Shown: positions 47,901-59,900 of the stretch, in pieces | Layout of the letters: the number at the start of each line of letters is the position of its first letter | How positions within the stretch are numbered: position 1 is the stretch's first letter | Source of the DNA: Ascidia mentula | Taxonomy: Eukaryota; Chordata; Ascidiacea; Phlebobranchia; Ascidiidae | Direction of reading: 5' to 3' | Assembly: GCA_947561715.1 (NCBI GenBank) | Contig: OX387201.1 | Span: 11,360,001 to 11,424,000 of the forward strand | Length of the DNA stretch: 64,000 nucleotides | The notes under the pieces: model-generated | What the model was told of the DNA's origin: nothing | The model's database searches: none | What the model saw: the letters and a program-made list of their open reading frames with translations, nothing else | Translations under genes and position numbers: made by a program

Positions 47901-49556
47901 CCCCCAGGGACTTAGAAACCACTGAAGTTTAAGGAGATAGTTTATCCAAATAATTACTTTCAATGTGGCCAAAAAACTTTTAACGCTCAATAATAACGTA
48001 CTGAAACAGCTACAATAGCGTTCAGACCTTCTGGATAGTTTTCAATACATTTTTTAATGTAATATAAAAATTTTAATTAAAAAAATATTTTTTTGTGATT
48101 GCATTTAGGCCGACTAATTGTGTATCACACAAACTTACAAACTGTGAAAAACCTGTGCCCTAATATAACAATGAAACTGTTACATAGACAAGTTAATTTT
48201 TGAGATGGTGCAGTTTGTGATGCAAGTCTTAGCATTTACAGTTGCGAAAAACATATCCTTTAAAAAATGAGAAGTTAAGAGTCAACTGTGTTCAATTTAG
48301 CATTATCGCTTTGTCCACCTGGTAAAAGATCAGTAATTAATATGGAGACTATCAATGATGGCCAAGACAACTTTAAAACCCGAACTGAGACAGTCATTGC
48401 ACACAACCATGGCGTAAGAAAACTAAGCGTATCCAGAATTTTTAAAGGGGGGGGTCCATATTTTTGGGGGAATTTCCTAATTTTCAGGTTTAAATTAAGG
48501 TTAATTGTGGTCTAGAATCGCAAAATACGAACGCCAGTGTTGACGCAAATCGTCACTGATGTCTGGTAACTAACACATACGAAAGGCAAATTCGTAGGTT
48601 CAAAATGGTGTTCTTTTTTATCAAAACATTGCATTTGATAAAACTCAAAAGTTCTATAAAGTATACTAGTATTGATTACAGGTTTCTTGTACTTAAACAG
48701 ACTATATTTCCTTCTAATAGCCCTAAAAAAAAAAAACTTTGCATGAAGTGGCCTGCTATGTATCTTGGGGTCAAATGGAATGAAAAATGGTCACTTTAAG
48801 CATAATGCATTTTTTGCCGAACGTTCCAGAAAGCGCTAGTTTTTCATAGATATTGACAAAAAATTAAATAACATTGCGTTTATTTAGCTATACGAATAGA
48901 TAAAAGTATTTTACTAAAGGGTGGATCCCTTGGACCCCCGTCTAAGCTTATCATGAGAAATGAATGCTTTCCTACCTTTCTGTTTTTGGAAACATAACAT
49001 AGTATTAGTATCTCATTGCTGTTACAGAGTAGCAAACAATAATGACATAAGTTTTGAGAAGAGTTATTATTCTGATGCAAGCCTTGTCATTTATGGTTGC
49101 TAACAACATGTCCTTTAAAAAAACGGGAGTCAATAGTCTCCATTGATTGAAGTATTAGCGTTTTTGCCACGCCTGGTACAAGATCTAATACACTTGGAAA
49201 CTACAAACGATGGCTAAGACAGCTTAAATACCCAAAGAACTTCAACAATAATTGAACAACTATCCTGTTGTATGTATTAACTTAGCTTTATGACTTGGAA
49301 TTGGCATAATTTTAATTTATGTTGTGATGTCATAACTTGACTCCACCTTTGTAGTGACCTAATTTGGTTTCCATTATTTCAAGAACATTGTACACTAGAC
49401 TCAAAGACACAATCAATAAAAAGTATTTGTATAAAAAATAGGATTTAATAAAATTATCTTATAAATGTGTGTTTTTCTTACCTTGTTGACTGGTCGGGCA
49501 TATGGCTTTTTGATCAAAGAATTCTTTGTTTTTATTTTACCACTAAAATCATCCAT
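35987..49556 (-). CDS. NUP153: Nucleoporin Nup153 (nuclear basket, FG and Ran-binding zinc fingers)
   Basis: A component of the nuclear basket that binds import receptors through FG repeats and Ran through zinc fingers. Exons (minus): 49482-49556, 45635-45728, 45441-45517, 45010-45112, 44691-44932, 44414-44563, 44305-44349, 42155-42279, 42022-42092, 41887-41969, 41704-41832, 40374-40463, 40228-40282, 40029-40163, 39381-39966, 39214-39299, 39014-39151, 37579-37704, 36891-37259, 36760-36849, 36546-36702, 35987-36119. All phases agree; 1052 aa. Landmarks against vertebrate Nup153: RVSDSVKNLF (basket targeting), AKKILLTLDKISTPL, GAGGKIKKNRR, LPTFTFGFP. Then five RanBP2-type fingers (W-x-C-x2-C-x10-C-x2-C), four in the 586-bp exon and one in the next. 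FxFG/FG repeats follow (FTFGTSS, FKFGGF, FNFGVAS), then the basic end GRQIKRATRRYKK. Intron 1 is 3.75 kb. Confidence 0.95.
38153..38659. mobile_element. hAT-like MITE with target duplication, NUP153 intron 17
   Basis: A 507-bp element with 14-bp terminal inverted repeats (ATAGGCGTCGATTT at the left, AAATCGACGCCTAT at the right). Flanking direct repeats GGACCTGTGC are perfect (38143-38152 and 38660-38669). If the element ends are read as CATAGG, the duplication is shorter, about 8-9 bp, as in hAT elements. Inside, a subterminal pair GGGGTGACA/TGTCACCCCT forms another small hairpin. No transposase ORF. It lies between the exons at 37579-37704 and 39014-39151. Confidence 0.88.
41161..41667. mobile_element. 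Possible second hAT-like insertion, NUP153 intron 11
   Basis: The left end GCAGGGGTTTCCAAACTTGTGG and the right end AACGTTTGGGAAACACGCTC are imperfect inverted repeats (GTTTCCAAAC against GTTTGGGAAAC). The CAGGGGTTTCCAAAC-type end is common in hAT MITEs. I could not find a clean target duplication, so the limits are tentative. Confidence 0.45.
46090..46930 (-). pseudogene. Broken coding-like segment in NUP153 intron 1, family unknown
   Basis: On the minus strand, peptide-like stretches appear in shifting frames: 46662-46925 (a cysteine-rich run with CSGQKMQPGHMF and ENCYQGC), about 46440-46490 (TKQEVEQYFTALHISAEKS), 46390-46447, and 46099-46302 (VIGLQIFVDRKGQCFVYIKV, LLVVDDEYALGWNPTTPTQL). 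The bias and low repetitiveness suggest the remains of a real protein, perhaps a retrocopy or mobile-element gene. Several frameshifts and stops separate the pieces. I do not recognise the family. It lies entirely in an intron on the same strand as NUP153. Confidence 0.4.
48185..49250 (+). repeat. Direct repeat pair in NUP153 intron 1
   Basis: Blocks at about 48215-48385 and 49072-49235 share TGATGCAAG(T/C)CTT, AACA(T)ATCCTTTAAAAAA-type, GTCAA.(T)(A/C)TG-type and TGGTA(A/C)AAGATC, then ATGGC(C/T)AAGACA. The copies run in the same direction about 860 bp apart and are moderately diverged. This looks like an old local duplication or two copies of one dispersed element. No ORF. Confidence 0.65.
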
Positions 49557-50274
49557 GGCTTTAAACTGGATTCACCAAGAAACTAAAATGACACAAAAAC
49601 ATTGAAAAAAAGTAACCAAGAAAGTTCATAGTCCTACAACAACACAATGTGACAAACTTATTAGCATTTTTATTTGGGCCTACACATAGTATAGTTCAAA
49701 CAGACAAGGGGCTCGTTCTAGTCAACAAAAATATTTAAATACTGATATATATTAATGTTTTGTTTAAGTTTGCTTTTTCACCCAAAATAACAGGTGGTTG
49801 CTGTGGTTGAACATGATGATTTTCAAACATTCGATTCGCCAATATTTCTATTACATAGAGTGCAGATTGGAAAGTTTGATTTTTGTGTGGAGGATTTTTT
49901 CGGCGATGGCAATTTTCTCTTAATTGCGCGGACGAGCGCAACGTATTTCTTCATGTCAATGCATTAGCTAATTGATATTGCGCGGATTTTCGGTACATTT
50001 TAGCACACGAAACTGCTTAAATTAACCGCAGTTTGTTTAAAGTCACCGCCGGCGCCAGCACATTCAAACCGTCAGACGTCAATCCCTGTTTCTCCTATAA
50101 AGCGAAGTCTTGTAAATTTCGTTACGTCATAGGTGATACGTCATTTTTGCTATGGTGACTCGTAATGTGTCATTTAACATTTGTGTGAAGTTTCAGATTT
50201 GTAGTGCTAGGGATAGCTGAGATATTAGTTGTTGTGCTAAAAGTACACGAGACCCGACAAAACCTTTTTTCCAG
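49557..50274. promoter_or_regulatory. Upstream flank of NUP153 with CRE-like sites
   Basis: The 5' flank of the minus-strand gene. GTTACGTCATAGG and GATACGTCATTTTTG lie at about 50121-50149, two CRE-like TACGTCA cores 15-16 bp apart. GC content rises at about 49980-50110 (CACCGCCGGCGCC). A promoter here is plausible but not demonstrated; first-exon 5' UTR introns cannot be excluded. Confidence 0.4.
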
Positions 50275-53200
50275 TCGACAAAACTTCAAACGCACATAAC
50301 TCTGCCGTTACTCGTGAGATTTCAATTATTTTTTTGGCATTATGCATTGATTGACACAAAATTTATTGAAATGTAAAAAAATAACAATTTCGAACGATTT
50401 TTGTAATGCATATTAATAAGCATGCATTGTCATAAATTGTCGACAGGAAAGATAGTTTTCCCACCGTTGGAAAGCCCTTTAAAATCCCTTTACAGCGATA
50501 CCTAACTTGTGCGCAATTTCGTGGGGGAAATATGTTTACCAGCCGAATATTAATTATGACCGTCATAAAAAAATCAGTCTTTTACTTGTAACTTTGGCTA
50601 CAGTTTGACAGGAAAGACAGTTCTACCACCATTGCAAAGCTTGCATAAATACCTTTCCAACGATACCAAACTTGTCTTCTCATTCGAGGGGGCTATATGT
50701 TTACCGTCCGAATATTTTTCAATACGACGGCCCCAAAAAACGGTTTTTCGATCCTAACTATTTTTCTAGGCACAGCAGGAAAAATAATTTCACCACCATT
50801 GCAAAGCTCATTGAAAAACCTTTCCATTGATACTGTTACATCGTAAATTACTGTTTTGTCTACCGTCTCCCCAAAATGTAAATTTCAGTATAAACAGCGC
50901 CTTCTTGTGGATAGTTTCGCGCCTCGTGTTCGACAAGTTTGCTGAAAACGTCTGTAGTTAGTTTCGTGTGTCTGGGAAACTGTTGTCGTTTGTTTTTCAG
51001 GAAAATTAAGTAAATTGTTGGTTAAATATTGTGTAACCTGTTTCTTATTGCTGTGCACATAAAGTCTGCCAGTAATTCGAGACCCAAGTTGTTTTGGTAA
51101 GTGTTGTTTTATTTGCTTGTGTATCTTGTCAACATTATGCCAATAACCATTCTCTTGTATTGTTAAACCCTTTGTTGTGACAATATGCCTGGTCTAAAGT
51201 GTATTTGGTTACTTGCAGTTTGACTTGATTCCTCGTCAAATAGGCCTAACTGTTTTAAAGCCCTGGTCCAAACGTTTCGGCATTTTTCTCCTGTGCTTAT
51301 GGCCTGATATTTCCTGTAGAAAACCGCCCGCAAGTTTATCCATCTTAATCATGTTGAAGTAACTACATCCTGCTAATTGAAGCCAGCAAGGGCTTGCAAA
51401 TAAACTGTTGGAACCTTGTTGGAGTGTTAGTGGGAAGAAGCCTGCAGTTGGGACCTGGCAGGCGCGTTTTTGAATATCATTGAAGCACCTGAGTGGTCGT
51501 CTGTGCCCACCAGGAGCACTGAAGTAGACGTTACAGATACCAAACTTGTCTTCTCATTCGTGCGGGAAATATGTTTACCGACCGAATATTAATTATGACC
51601 GTCATGAAATAAATCAGTCTTTTACTTGTAACTTTGTCTATGGTGTGACATCATAATCATTTCATATTCCAAGCGTAAATTCAGATATCCACATCTTTTA
51701 CTCAACAGTCCCCAAGATTCTTCGTTTGTCAGAATAATAAGGTTATTTACAGGCCGCATCTCACAATTAAATCCTAAAAATTGAGTTTTACAAGTCATTT
51801 GTCATTGTGCACCTGGTTACAGTTTCTCTTGTTTGCCAAAAACAATTGCCGGGTCTGATGACTCATGAAGGGGGACTACTATTGCTGAACAGAAAAAAAA
51901 TTGATTGCAGCTGCATTAAGACAGCACATTGGGGGGGTTTGCAAAGCCTAACTGCTAAATTGTCAGTCCTAGGTGGGGGGGGGGGGGGGGGGGGTACAAA
52001 CAGCCCTGGGGGCCCCAAAACAGTTACAAGACATCTAATTCTTGATGAATTGTGTAGAGGAGGGTTTGTGGCTTCACTTAATCGCAAATGGAGGGTACTT
52101 TCTGTGATTCATTTTTTCACAAAACAAACCTACACTTTTTTCTGCTTTTTTGGCCAACAGAGGGTCAAAATGTCCCCGGGGAGCAGTTAAAGTAGTTATC
52201 TCGATTATAAATTTGGCCAGAATTCCTAGTCAAGGGTCGGGAATAACAGAAAATCACAAATTGACCATACTTTCTGTGATTCATATTTGCACAAAATCTA
52301 CCTCAATATTTGGGTAGTTTTTCAGCTACATGTTCAACAGCACCCTCTACCAATTTACTGCCTGACTAATAACCCTGAAATCCATAGTAAAACTGCCCCA
52401 AACACGCTGAAAATCGCCCTAGCAACAGCCTGTTCATCTGCGCTCATTCAACCAAAACACTGGCGCCCATGCATGACCCATTGCATTGTTACACATAATT
52501 TTACTCTGTTACGCAGGACAGAGTTGGAGAAGGGCAGTCTTTTCCATAGAAATACAGAGATGCGGCCTACAGAAGGTTTTTGTGTGTTCCGTAGTGCTTG
52601 TGGTGAAATTATTTTTCCTGCTGTGCCTAGAAAAAAGTTATGATCGAAAAACTGATTTTTGGGGGCCGTGGTTATGAATAATATTCGGCCGGTAAGCATA
52701 TAGCCCCCGTGAACCAGAAGACATATTTGGTATCGTTGGAAAGGTTTTTCAATGAGCTTTGCAATGGTGGGGAAATTATTTTTCCTGCTGTGCATAGAAA
52801 AAAAGTTATGATCGAAAAACTGTTTTTTTGGGGCCGTCGTTATGAACAATATTTGGTCAGTAAACATATTTCCCCCACGAATGAGAAGACAAGTTTGGTA
52901 TCGTTGGAAAGGTTTTTCAATGAGCTTTGCAATGGTGGTAAAATTATATTTCCTGCTGTGCCTACAAAAAAAAGTTATGATAGAAAAACTGTTTTTTTGG
53001 GGCCGTGTTTATGAACAATAAACATATTTCCCCCGCGAAGGAGAAGACAACTTAGCATCGTTGGAAAGGTATTTGTGTAAGCTTTGCAATGGTGGTAGAA
53101 TTGTCCTTTCAAACTGTAGCCAAAGTTACAAAGACTGATTTTTTTTATGACGGTCATAATTAATATTCGGCCAGTAAACATTTCCCTTACGAAATCGAGC

Positions 53201-53485
53201 ACAAGTTAGGTATCGCTGTTAAGGGATTTTAAAAGGCTTTCCAACAGTGGTAAAATTATCTTTCCTGTCAACCTATGAAAAACGTTATGGCCAATTTATG
53301 ACAATGCTTATTAATATGCGTTACAAAAATCGTTTTTTTTTTTTACATTTTTATAAATTTTGTGTCAATCTTTGCATCTTGCCAAAAAAATTATCGAAAT
53401 CCAACAGGTAACGGCAGAGTTATGTGCGTTTGAAGTTTTGTCGACTGGAAAAAAAGTTTTGTCGACCAGCGTCTTTTTGACAAAC
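50275..53485. mobile_element. Fold-back transposable element of about 3.2 kb
   Basis: Termini are inverted. The left reads CCAGTCGACAAAACTTCAAA then CGCACATAACTCTGCCGTTA (50272-50310). The right reads TAACGGCAGAGTTATGTGCG then TTTGAAGTTTTGTCGACTGG (about 53408-53449). Arms are built of repeated modules of about 160 bp (GGGGCCGT.(G/T)TTATGAA, TTTGGTATCGTTGGAAAGG, GCTTTGCAATGGTGG, then TTTTTCCTGCTGTGC). The right arm has at least four (about 52600-53250). The centre includes a G20-plus run near 51973 and a block (52230-52460) that is the inverse of the repeat at 6940-7140. No transposase is seen. Same family as 8713-9290. A solo LTR is nested in the left arm. Confidence 0.88.
50834..51535 (+). 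mobile_element. Solo LTR with 5-bp target duplication, nested in the fold-back element
   Basis: A 702-bp block begins TGTTACATCG and ends GACGTTACA. It is flanked by GATAC on both sides (50829-50833 and 51536-51540). TG...CA ends plus a 5-bp duplication are the hallmark of an LTR. Removing it rejoins the fold-back module (CCATTGATAC to CAAACTTGTCTTC), which matches the inverse module on the right arm. No internal retrotransposon sequence remains, so it is a solo LTR. The strand is a guess from TG/CA symmetry only. Confidence 0.85.
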
Positions 53486-56400
53486 AGCAGAGGATTCCCT
53501 TACGTGTCCCTAGCCTATAGTTTATAGAACAACGACTCTTAACCGCACCTCTTAATCAACAATCATCCTTCTATTAAACAACACAATCACACAGAACACG
53601 CGCGGCTACGTGCCTCCGCTCCATTCTCCAAGTGGACAAACTTGTTTATCACATATGACAACACTTCAAATTTAAACGGACATATCTTCGCTGTTTCTTG
53701 ACGGATTGCCATATTTTTTTAAAAATTGCAAGGCTCTGGATAACACAAATATTATCGGCACTGGTAATTTTGTAATGGTGATTTTGTTTGCAAGACTATT
53801 TGCACGATCTGGTAAGAAAAATAAGGAATAAGGCCAAATCTCCCCATTAGGTGGTCGGCGAAGTTATTTCAAAACCGCATGAGGCCCTTTGCCCAAACCG
53901 GTTGGGCGCCTTGTGTACATTATACTGTACCTACTTTATATAAACTTTCATAAAAAGTAGTAAATCAATGTAATTTTAGACTTAATCTTGTTTAAGAATA
54001 TATTAGGCACACACGAAATAAAAATATATGCCAGAACCTTCCACCAGAAAGTTATGGAAGATTGTATTATATTATCCCTAGTGTTGCATATCATCACGTG
54101 ACTAAATCAACCAATAAGCTTCCAGATACCCAAGCATAAATACTCCACAGATACTTTAACCACGTCACGGACGGGCGGATTTCCCCGGTTCATCGTAATA
54201 TGGTTAAACTAGCGTTTCAAACATGTTTGTCGGAAGTATCATTCTTTCTGAACTAAAATAGTCATTAAGATATTACATCTTGTAGTGGGCGCTATGCCTT
54301 ATAACTTCATTCTATTTTAGAAACAACATTATATTTTGGAAACAACATTCTATTTCGGAATCAACATTCATCATTCTAATCGAATCAGCCTACAGCTCTG
54401 TTCTATTTATCTAAATTAAATCAAGATCGAAATAATCTACAATTCAACCGCAGACGAAGACACCGTTATGTGCTGTTATGTGGAGCCTATTGACGTGTAT
54501 GAATAAAAATTTTATCCGGAGAACTTGCAAGGATCTGATTGTTTGACCAGTCGAGGCAGAACATATCAGGACAGACATAGGCTATCTATCGAGACTCATG
54601 CGCCAGCATCATTAAGGCATTTACCTGTATAATGACATTGCATACTCGCCAGTCGGTATTTTGCGAGCGAAAGCTTCGCATGCAGCTTTCTATGCGAGCA
54701 TGGATGTACAAAAGCAAAAAATACCGGTACCGGGGTAACATTGAACATGACTTGGAATAGCCCGGACAGTAAGTTTTAACAGACGTTTTTTTGTTTATGT
54801 AGATTCCCAAACCAAAGGTCGTTAATTCTTTTCTGTTGTGTTTTCCATGTTTGGCGCAACTGTCATTATTGCGTGAACAAAGGCTGGTTATGTTTGCTTG
54901 TTCTTTGCGTTGCAAATATTTGTCACGTGTTTTAACTAAGATTCTATTTGAATTAAGGACTAGTTGCAAGCGTGCGTGGGTAATGGTTTTTGGCTGTTAG
55001 CTGGGATTTGTGACAATTAGAAAGTTTTACTGGCATTTTGTTAATGCAACTAATATGGATCTCACAATGGGCAGTCTATATTTGCGTATAAATCGGTCGC
55101 AAAACAGTTTGATAAGTGTACTAGTATTTGCCATGTCTGCAAACTGTAAGCACGATTGTGTTTCTTTGTGTTTTATAGAAACCGCTCCTGTTTCGGCGCG
55201 TTGATGTTGCGCCCGTCATTAATTCACTGAATACAAGCGTGTGTATGTTCTGCGGACTTGGCGACTGTCTGGGAGAATTGGGAGCGCGTTTTTAACACAT
55301 TTATGCTAAAGGCTAACTAAACTGCTGAGTGGCGTGTTGAGCCGTCGACCCGCTAAAAATGCACGTTACAGTTTATTTCACATATAACGGAAATCGAATT
55401 CGACGCAAAATCAACATTGTGGCTTTCTGAAAGGGAGCATGGCCATTTGTCGTATATGAGGCCTTTCACAGGATGTTCCAACGCTTTGGGTTGCTCATTC
55501 AAGAAAATGTATGGTAAAAATACATTAAACCAACAATTGCTGTTTTTTGATTAACTGTACCTGATATATAAATGTACACATACAAATTTGAAATGTTGGT
55601 TTAACTGATTAATTGACTTTTTCGATCAGAATTTTTTATGAAGTGTAGGGAATGGCCAGGGCTTGTCACAAGTCGTTTTCTATTAAGATTTTGTTTAAAT
55701 TCGATTTTCAAATGACTATAAAAGCGTAGTTGTTTTAAGTGAGATATGGTATGTTGCCGGTGTAACCACAACGTATGTGACTGGTCATGAATGCTCACAT
55801 ATGAAGTTACTCTACTTTAGTGCTGATATCATGTTCACTTGTCTACGCTAGTTTGACAGAAACAAGACTTCGATCGAACGATGAAAAGAACTGTTTCAAA
55901 ACAATATTCTTTTTCGTTTCCGCAACGGCTGAACCGGTGTAACAAAGTGCATAAACAACGTTTGAATATAAAGTTTCAATCACTTTGACAGTACCAACAA
56001 AGTTTTTACTCAAAAAACATCGTCTCAAATGTAACACTGCAAGTTTTAATATCGAAAAATTACTTTGCACGTCAATCTGAATCAGGTCAAAAAAATAACG
56101 CATAGATAAATACACTCAATCAGTATGCTATATCCAAGCAGCTCTCCACAAAGTAGCTTGGCCATGTAATTTAAAAACAATTGAAGTCCGCTGCAACACA
56201 TTTTATACTTTTCATGGAGATATAGGCTACTTTTTAATAATTCTAGAAACATAAATGTGTGCAAAATGGATCTTGTTGTATTTGAAAGGAAATGTTTGCA
56301 AATGTAAACACGAATGCGATAACATCATCCAATGCTGACATTCATGACTGCAGAAATATTAAGAAGCTACAACTTTTCATAATTCGAATACAAACACATT

Positions 56401-56970
56401 GGTGCAACAGACGTTGTTCGGCTATTTCCTGATATTGCTTGAAGTGAGCGACGTTGATTTTTTGCGTTATCAACTAAAATTGATTCATCTCCATATTTTG
56501 GTGGTTTATAACGCGTTTTGGACACAAGTTCAGGAATCAATGCCAAAGGGGTTGGTATGACAAATGATGAACCTCTTCGACTGGAAACCGGATTGTTGAT
56601 TGCTCTAGTGCTTGAAGCAAGTTATGATGTTGAAATCGTTATACGGATGTTAAGATATATACTTACCTCATTAAATGAGGTTTGCAGTCAACATGTTCCG
56701 AAGCAGACAAATCCAAAGCACAGTAATTCTAAATTCAGTATTTAACAGTATAAAGTGAATTACAATAAATTTTTATGTTAGAAATTGCAGGGACTTTTAA
56801 TACATTCTTGTTCTTTTAAGTTTACTGGTTATGTTTAAAATCCGCGATTATTTTGTAGTGCTTTGTTATGGCGTTGATGTCACAAAGATGATGCATTCAA
56901 CTTCAGACGCCGAAGTTAATGAGAGGATTCAAGATTAGTTTTGAGCTATGCTATCACGTTATTTGTTCGC
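53486..56970. other. Intergenic stretch of 3.5 kb
   Basis: No gene recognised. Near 54318-54370 a short phrase (AACATT.TATTT.GGAA.CAACATTC) is repeated about three times. A minus-strand open frame of 127 codons (54586-54969) is the longest; its composition is not distinctive and it lacks splice partners. The frame at 56518-56745 (+) is similarly unassigned. The 3' UTR of the guanylyl cyclase should occupy part of 56.7-56.97 kb. Confidence 0.5.
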
Positions 56971-59900
56971 TTAATCACGGTTTCTCGTAAAAATGAGGTT
57001 ACAAACTTTAGAATTGTTGGTGGACTGGTTGACTGATGGCGCCGACAGTTTGTCGAGTTTTATTCCATGATTAGGTGCATTGATGTCTCCGGGATTGGGA
57101 AGGGGTTTTGTAAATCCCTTCATGCCAAGCAACCACCAAGTTTCCATTTTTCCTCGTCCCTTTTACACAATTTCTGATATCAAAATTTTTAAACACACGC
57201 TTTAGGCGTGGTAAAACTGCATCTTACTTTTAGCTCGATAGTTCCACGTTTCTGTAGACTAAATTCGTTTTCACTATTATCCAGAAACAGCTTAGTGTCT
57301 GAGCTAATGTGAATTCGGCTTGCTGTCGTACAAAACAAAATTGTCACATACATTAAAAATATGTTTTTTTTTAATTCTTACGAATTCCAGTGGTTTCAAG
57401 TCTGGAGGCGGTGTTTATTGTATCACCAAACAAGCAGTATCTTGGCATCGTAAGGCCTACGACACCAGCTACAGCCGGACCTAAAACAAACGTTTGCTTT
57501 TATTGTTGTTTGAAACAATGCCCATGATTAGTTTTTTTACCAGAATGCATTCCGATTCGAATCCGAACGTCAACTTCCGGAAGGTGTCGAATGCGGAATG
57601 TTGTAGTTGCACTCATGATATCTAAAGCCATTAGTGCGGCTTCTTCGGCATGTCGTTCACCAATTACCTGAAGCATAGAATTATCGTATACGTTTGTGAA
57701 ATATTTTAGACATTCATTGGACCAAATGTTAATCACCAAGTATGGGGATTAAGTAAACAAATAATACCTTAGGAATTCCAGAAGATACCATATAAGCATC
57801 TCCTATTGTTTCGACTTTGTAGAGCTCATACCTTTCAATGATAGCATCAAAACATGTGTACAAATCATTAAGAAAATCTACAACCTGCAAAAAAATAGTT
57901 TAACTGTTTAAGTTACCAAAGAAATGCAGCATGTTACATGTTTGCAATTATAAGATTCGCTCTAATCTAAGCAACAACACGTCACCTGCATGGGGGAGCT
58001 TGCATGGGCTATCGTTGTAAAACCACAAATATCGCTAAAATATATGGTGCAGTTGTCAAATGTTTCTGGAACTATTTTCTGATTGGCCATCAACAACTTT
58101 GCAACGGAACTGTAAAGTATTTCTTTCGATAGTAACAGTTTAGTAAATGCATTACACATTGGGACACTAACGGTGGTAACATTCTCATCAACAGTTGCTC
58201 AGTTTTCTTTTTTTCCTCTTTAAGTTCAACTGTTCTTTCATTTACTAGCTCTTCCAGATGACTGCTGTAGTCTTCCAACTGTTTCATCATATCTTCAACA
58301 ATGTTGTGCTTCTTTCCTCGGTTCATGCGTTTGATTTCGGAATGTACAGCACTAAAACAACTCTCATGGTTTAAACATGGTCGTTGATAAATTCTTCATC
58401 TGTTTGTTACTTCGGTAAAAAGTAACAAAACATATTCTCTAAGGAAGCCCAGTCAGACGAAAACGTCAGAAAATTCTTTTTTATAGAAAGATGTATGTTT
58501 ACTTGAAAAGAAAGCATCAGATTAGTATTTATCATGTTTCCCGGTGGTTTACACATATTTTTAGTTTTCACTGGTGGTTGATGTTGTAAATTGGCACCAA
58601 AAAATATTGAAAAAATATACTCCTGTACCTAAACGTCAAGCGAAGTTCTGGTTGTTCTTGCCAACATTGTTTCATAATTTGAATTATTTCAATCGGAGCA
58701 GCGTCCGCATGAACAGAGGGTCTGGTTACAGGGTCATTGTGAGAAATTACAAAAAATGCAAGTGTTACCACAATCGAGCAGCTTCGTTACCGAATCAGTG
58801 GTGGTGCTTTTTTAAGTTTTTCAATTATTTCCTCTGCGGGCAAGTTGACCATAGAAAAGGGATCTTCGCGCAAAATTAATTCCTTGACAAAAGATATGAT
58901 GGATAAAGGTGCAATTTAAACTTAAACACAAAATTTTACCTGACAAATTATTGAAAAACTGTAAGAGTCCCCTTTTTGTGTTCCAATTAGGCGAAGTGTC
59001 GGATCGTTTAGTAATTCAGGGGCGGTCCATAAAAGATCTAAAGCAAAATATCATACAAATAAAAACGACATGTGTTTTATTGGCAATCCGTACCTTTTGG
59101 GTCGTTGTTTATCTCTGCACTTACTCCCATACTATTTTGCAGTCTGTTTACTCCATAATCCGTTATTTTGAGAACAAATCTTCCATCAACCACACAATTT
59201 CGTGATTTTAATCGGCCATGGCAATGGATGGGGCTTGAGTGAAGATATTTCATCCCCTGCTCCGTTATTTGAAAATTAATGCATAGCACGCTGGAGTTTT
59301 GCATGTACATTTAAACTGGTCATTGCGGAAAAATGTTTGACTGTAAGTTACAATGTCACAATACAGCAAGGCCTAATTAAAATTACGTGTAAAAATTGGG
59401 ATTTACCAAATTAACGATCATTTTACTCACTCGAACAAGATCGTGTAACAGTGACACTTTGAAGGTCCAATTGAGTTCACAGTCACGATTCTCAATTAGT
59501 TCCTTTAGGCTTCTTCTATGCCCATATTCGGTAACCAAGCAGGTAAAAGTTTTGTTAGAGTAAAGGCCATGCACAACGCAAAGGTTTTCGTTCCGGAGGT
59601 CTTTTATCTAACATATTATTACTTCATTATAAATACTTAAAACAGAAGTTTCCATGTGCCCACAGAAGTGTAGCATATGGTCGTCTCTTTTCTCCAACAC
59701 TAATCCTTTGATCCATACGAGAACACATGTTGGATTAGTAGAAACAACCCATGTGTGAACAATGGGAAAAGCCTATTACACGCTCGTTGCATTCGCGCTT
59801 TGTTTTGAATTATGGCAGCCAAATAAAACATTATATCACCATTTATTTGTTTTGTTTAAACCTACAAAGGTTGCATAAAAGAACAAAACTCGTGTATTCA

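Noticed and set aside
54586..54969. 127-codon minus-strand open frame as a gene
   Set aside because: No recognisable motif, no splice partners and ordinary composition; I cannot support it as coding.
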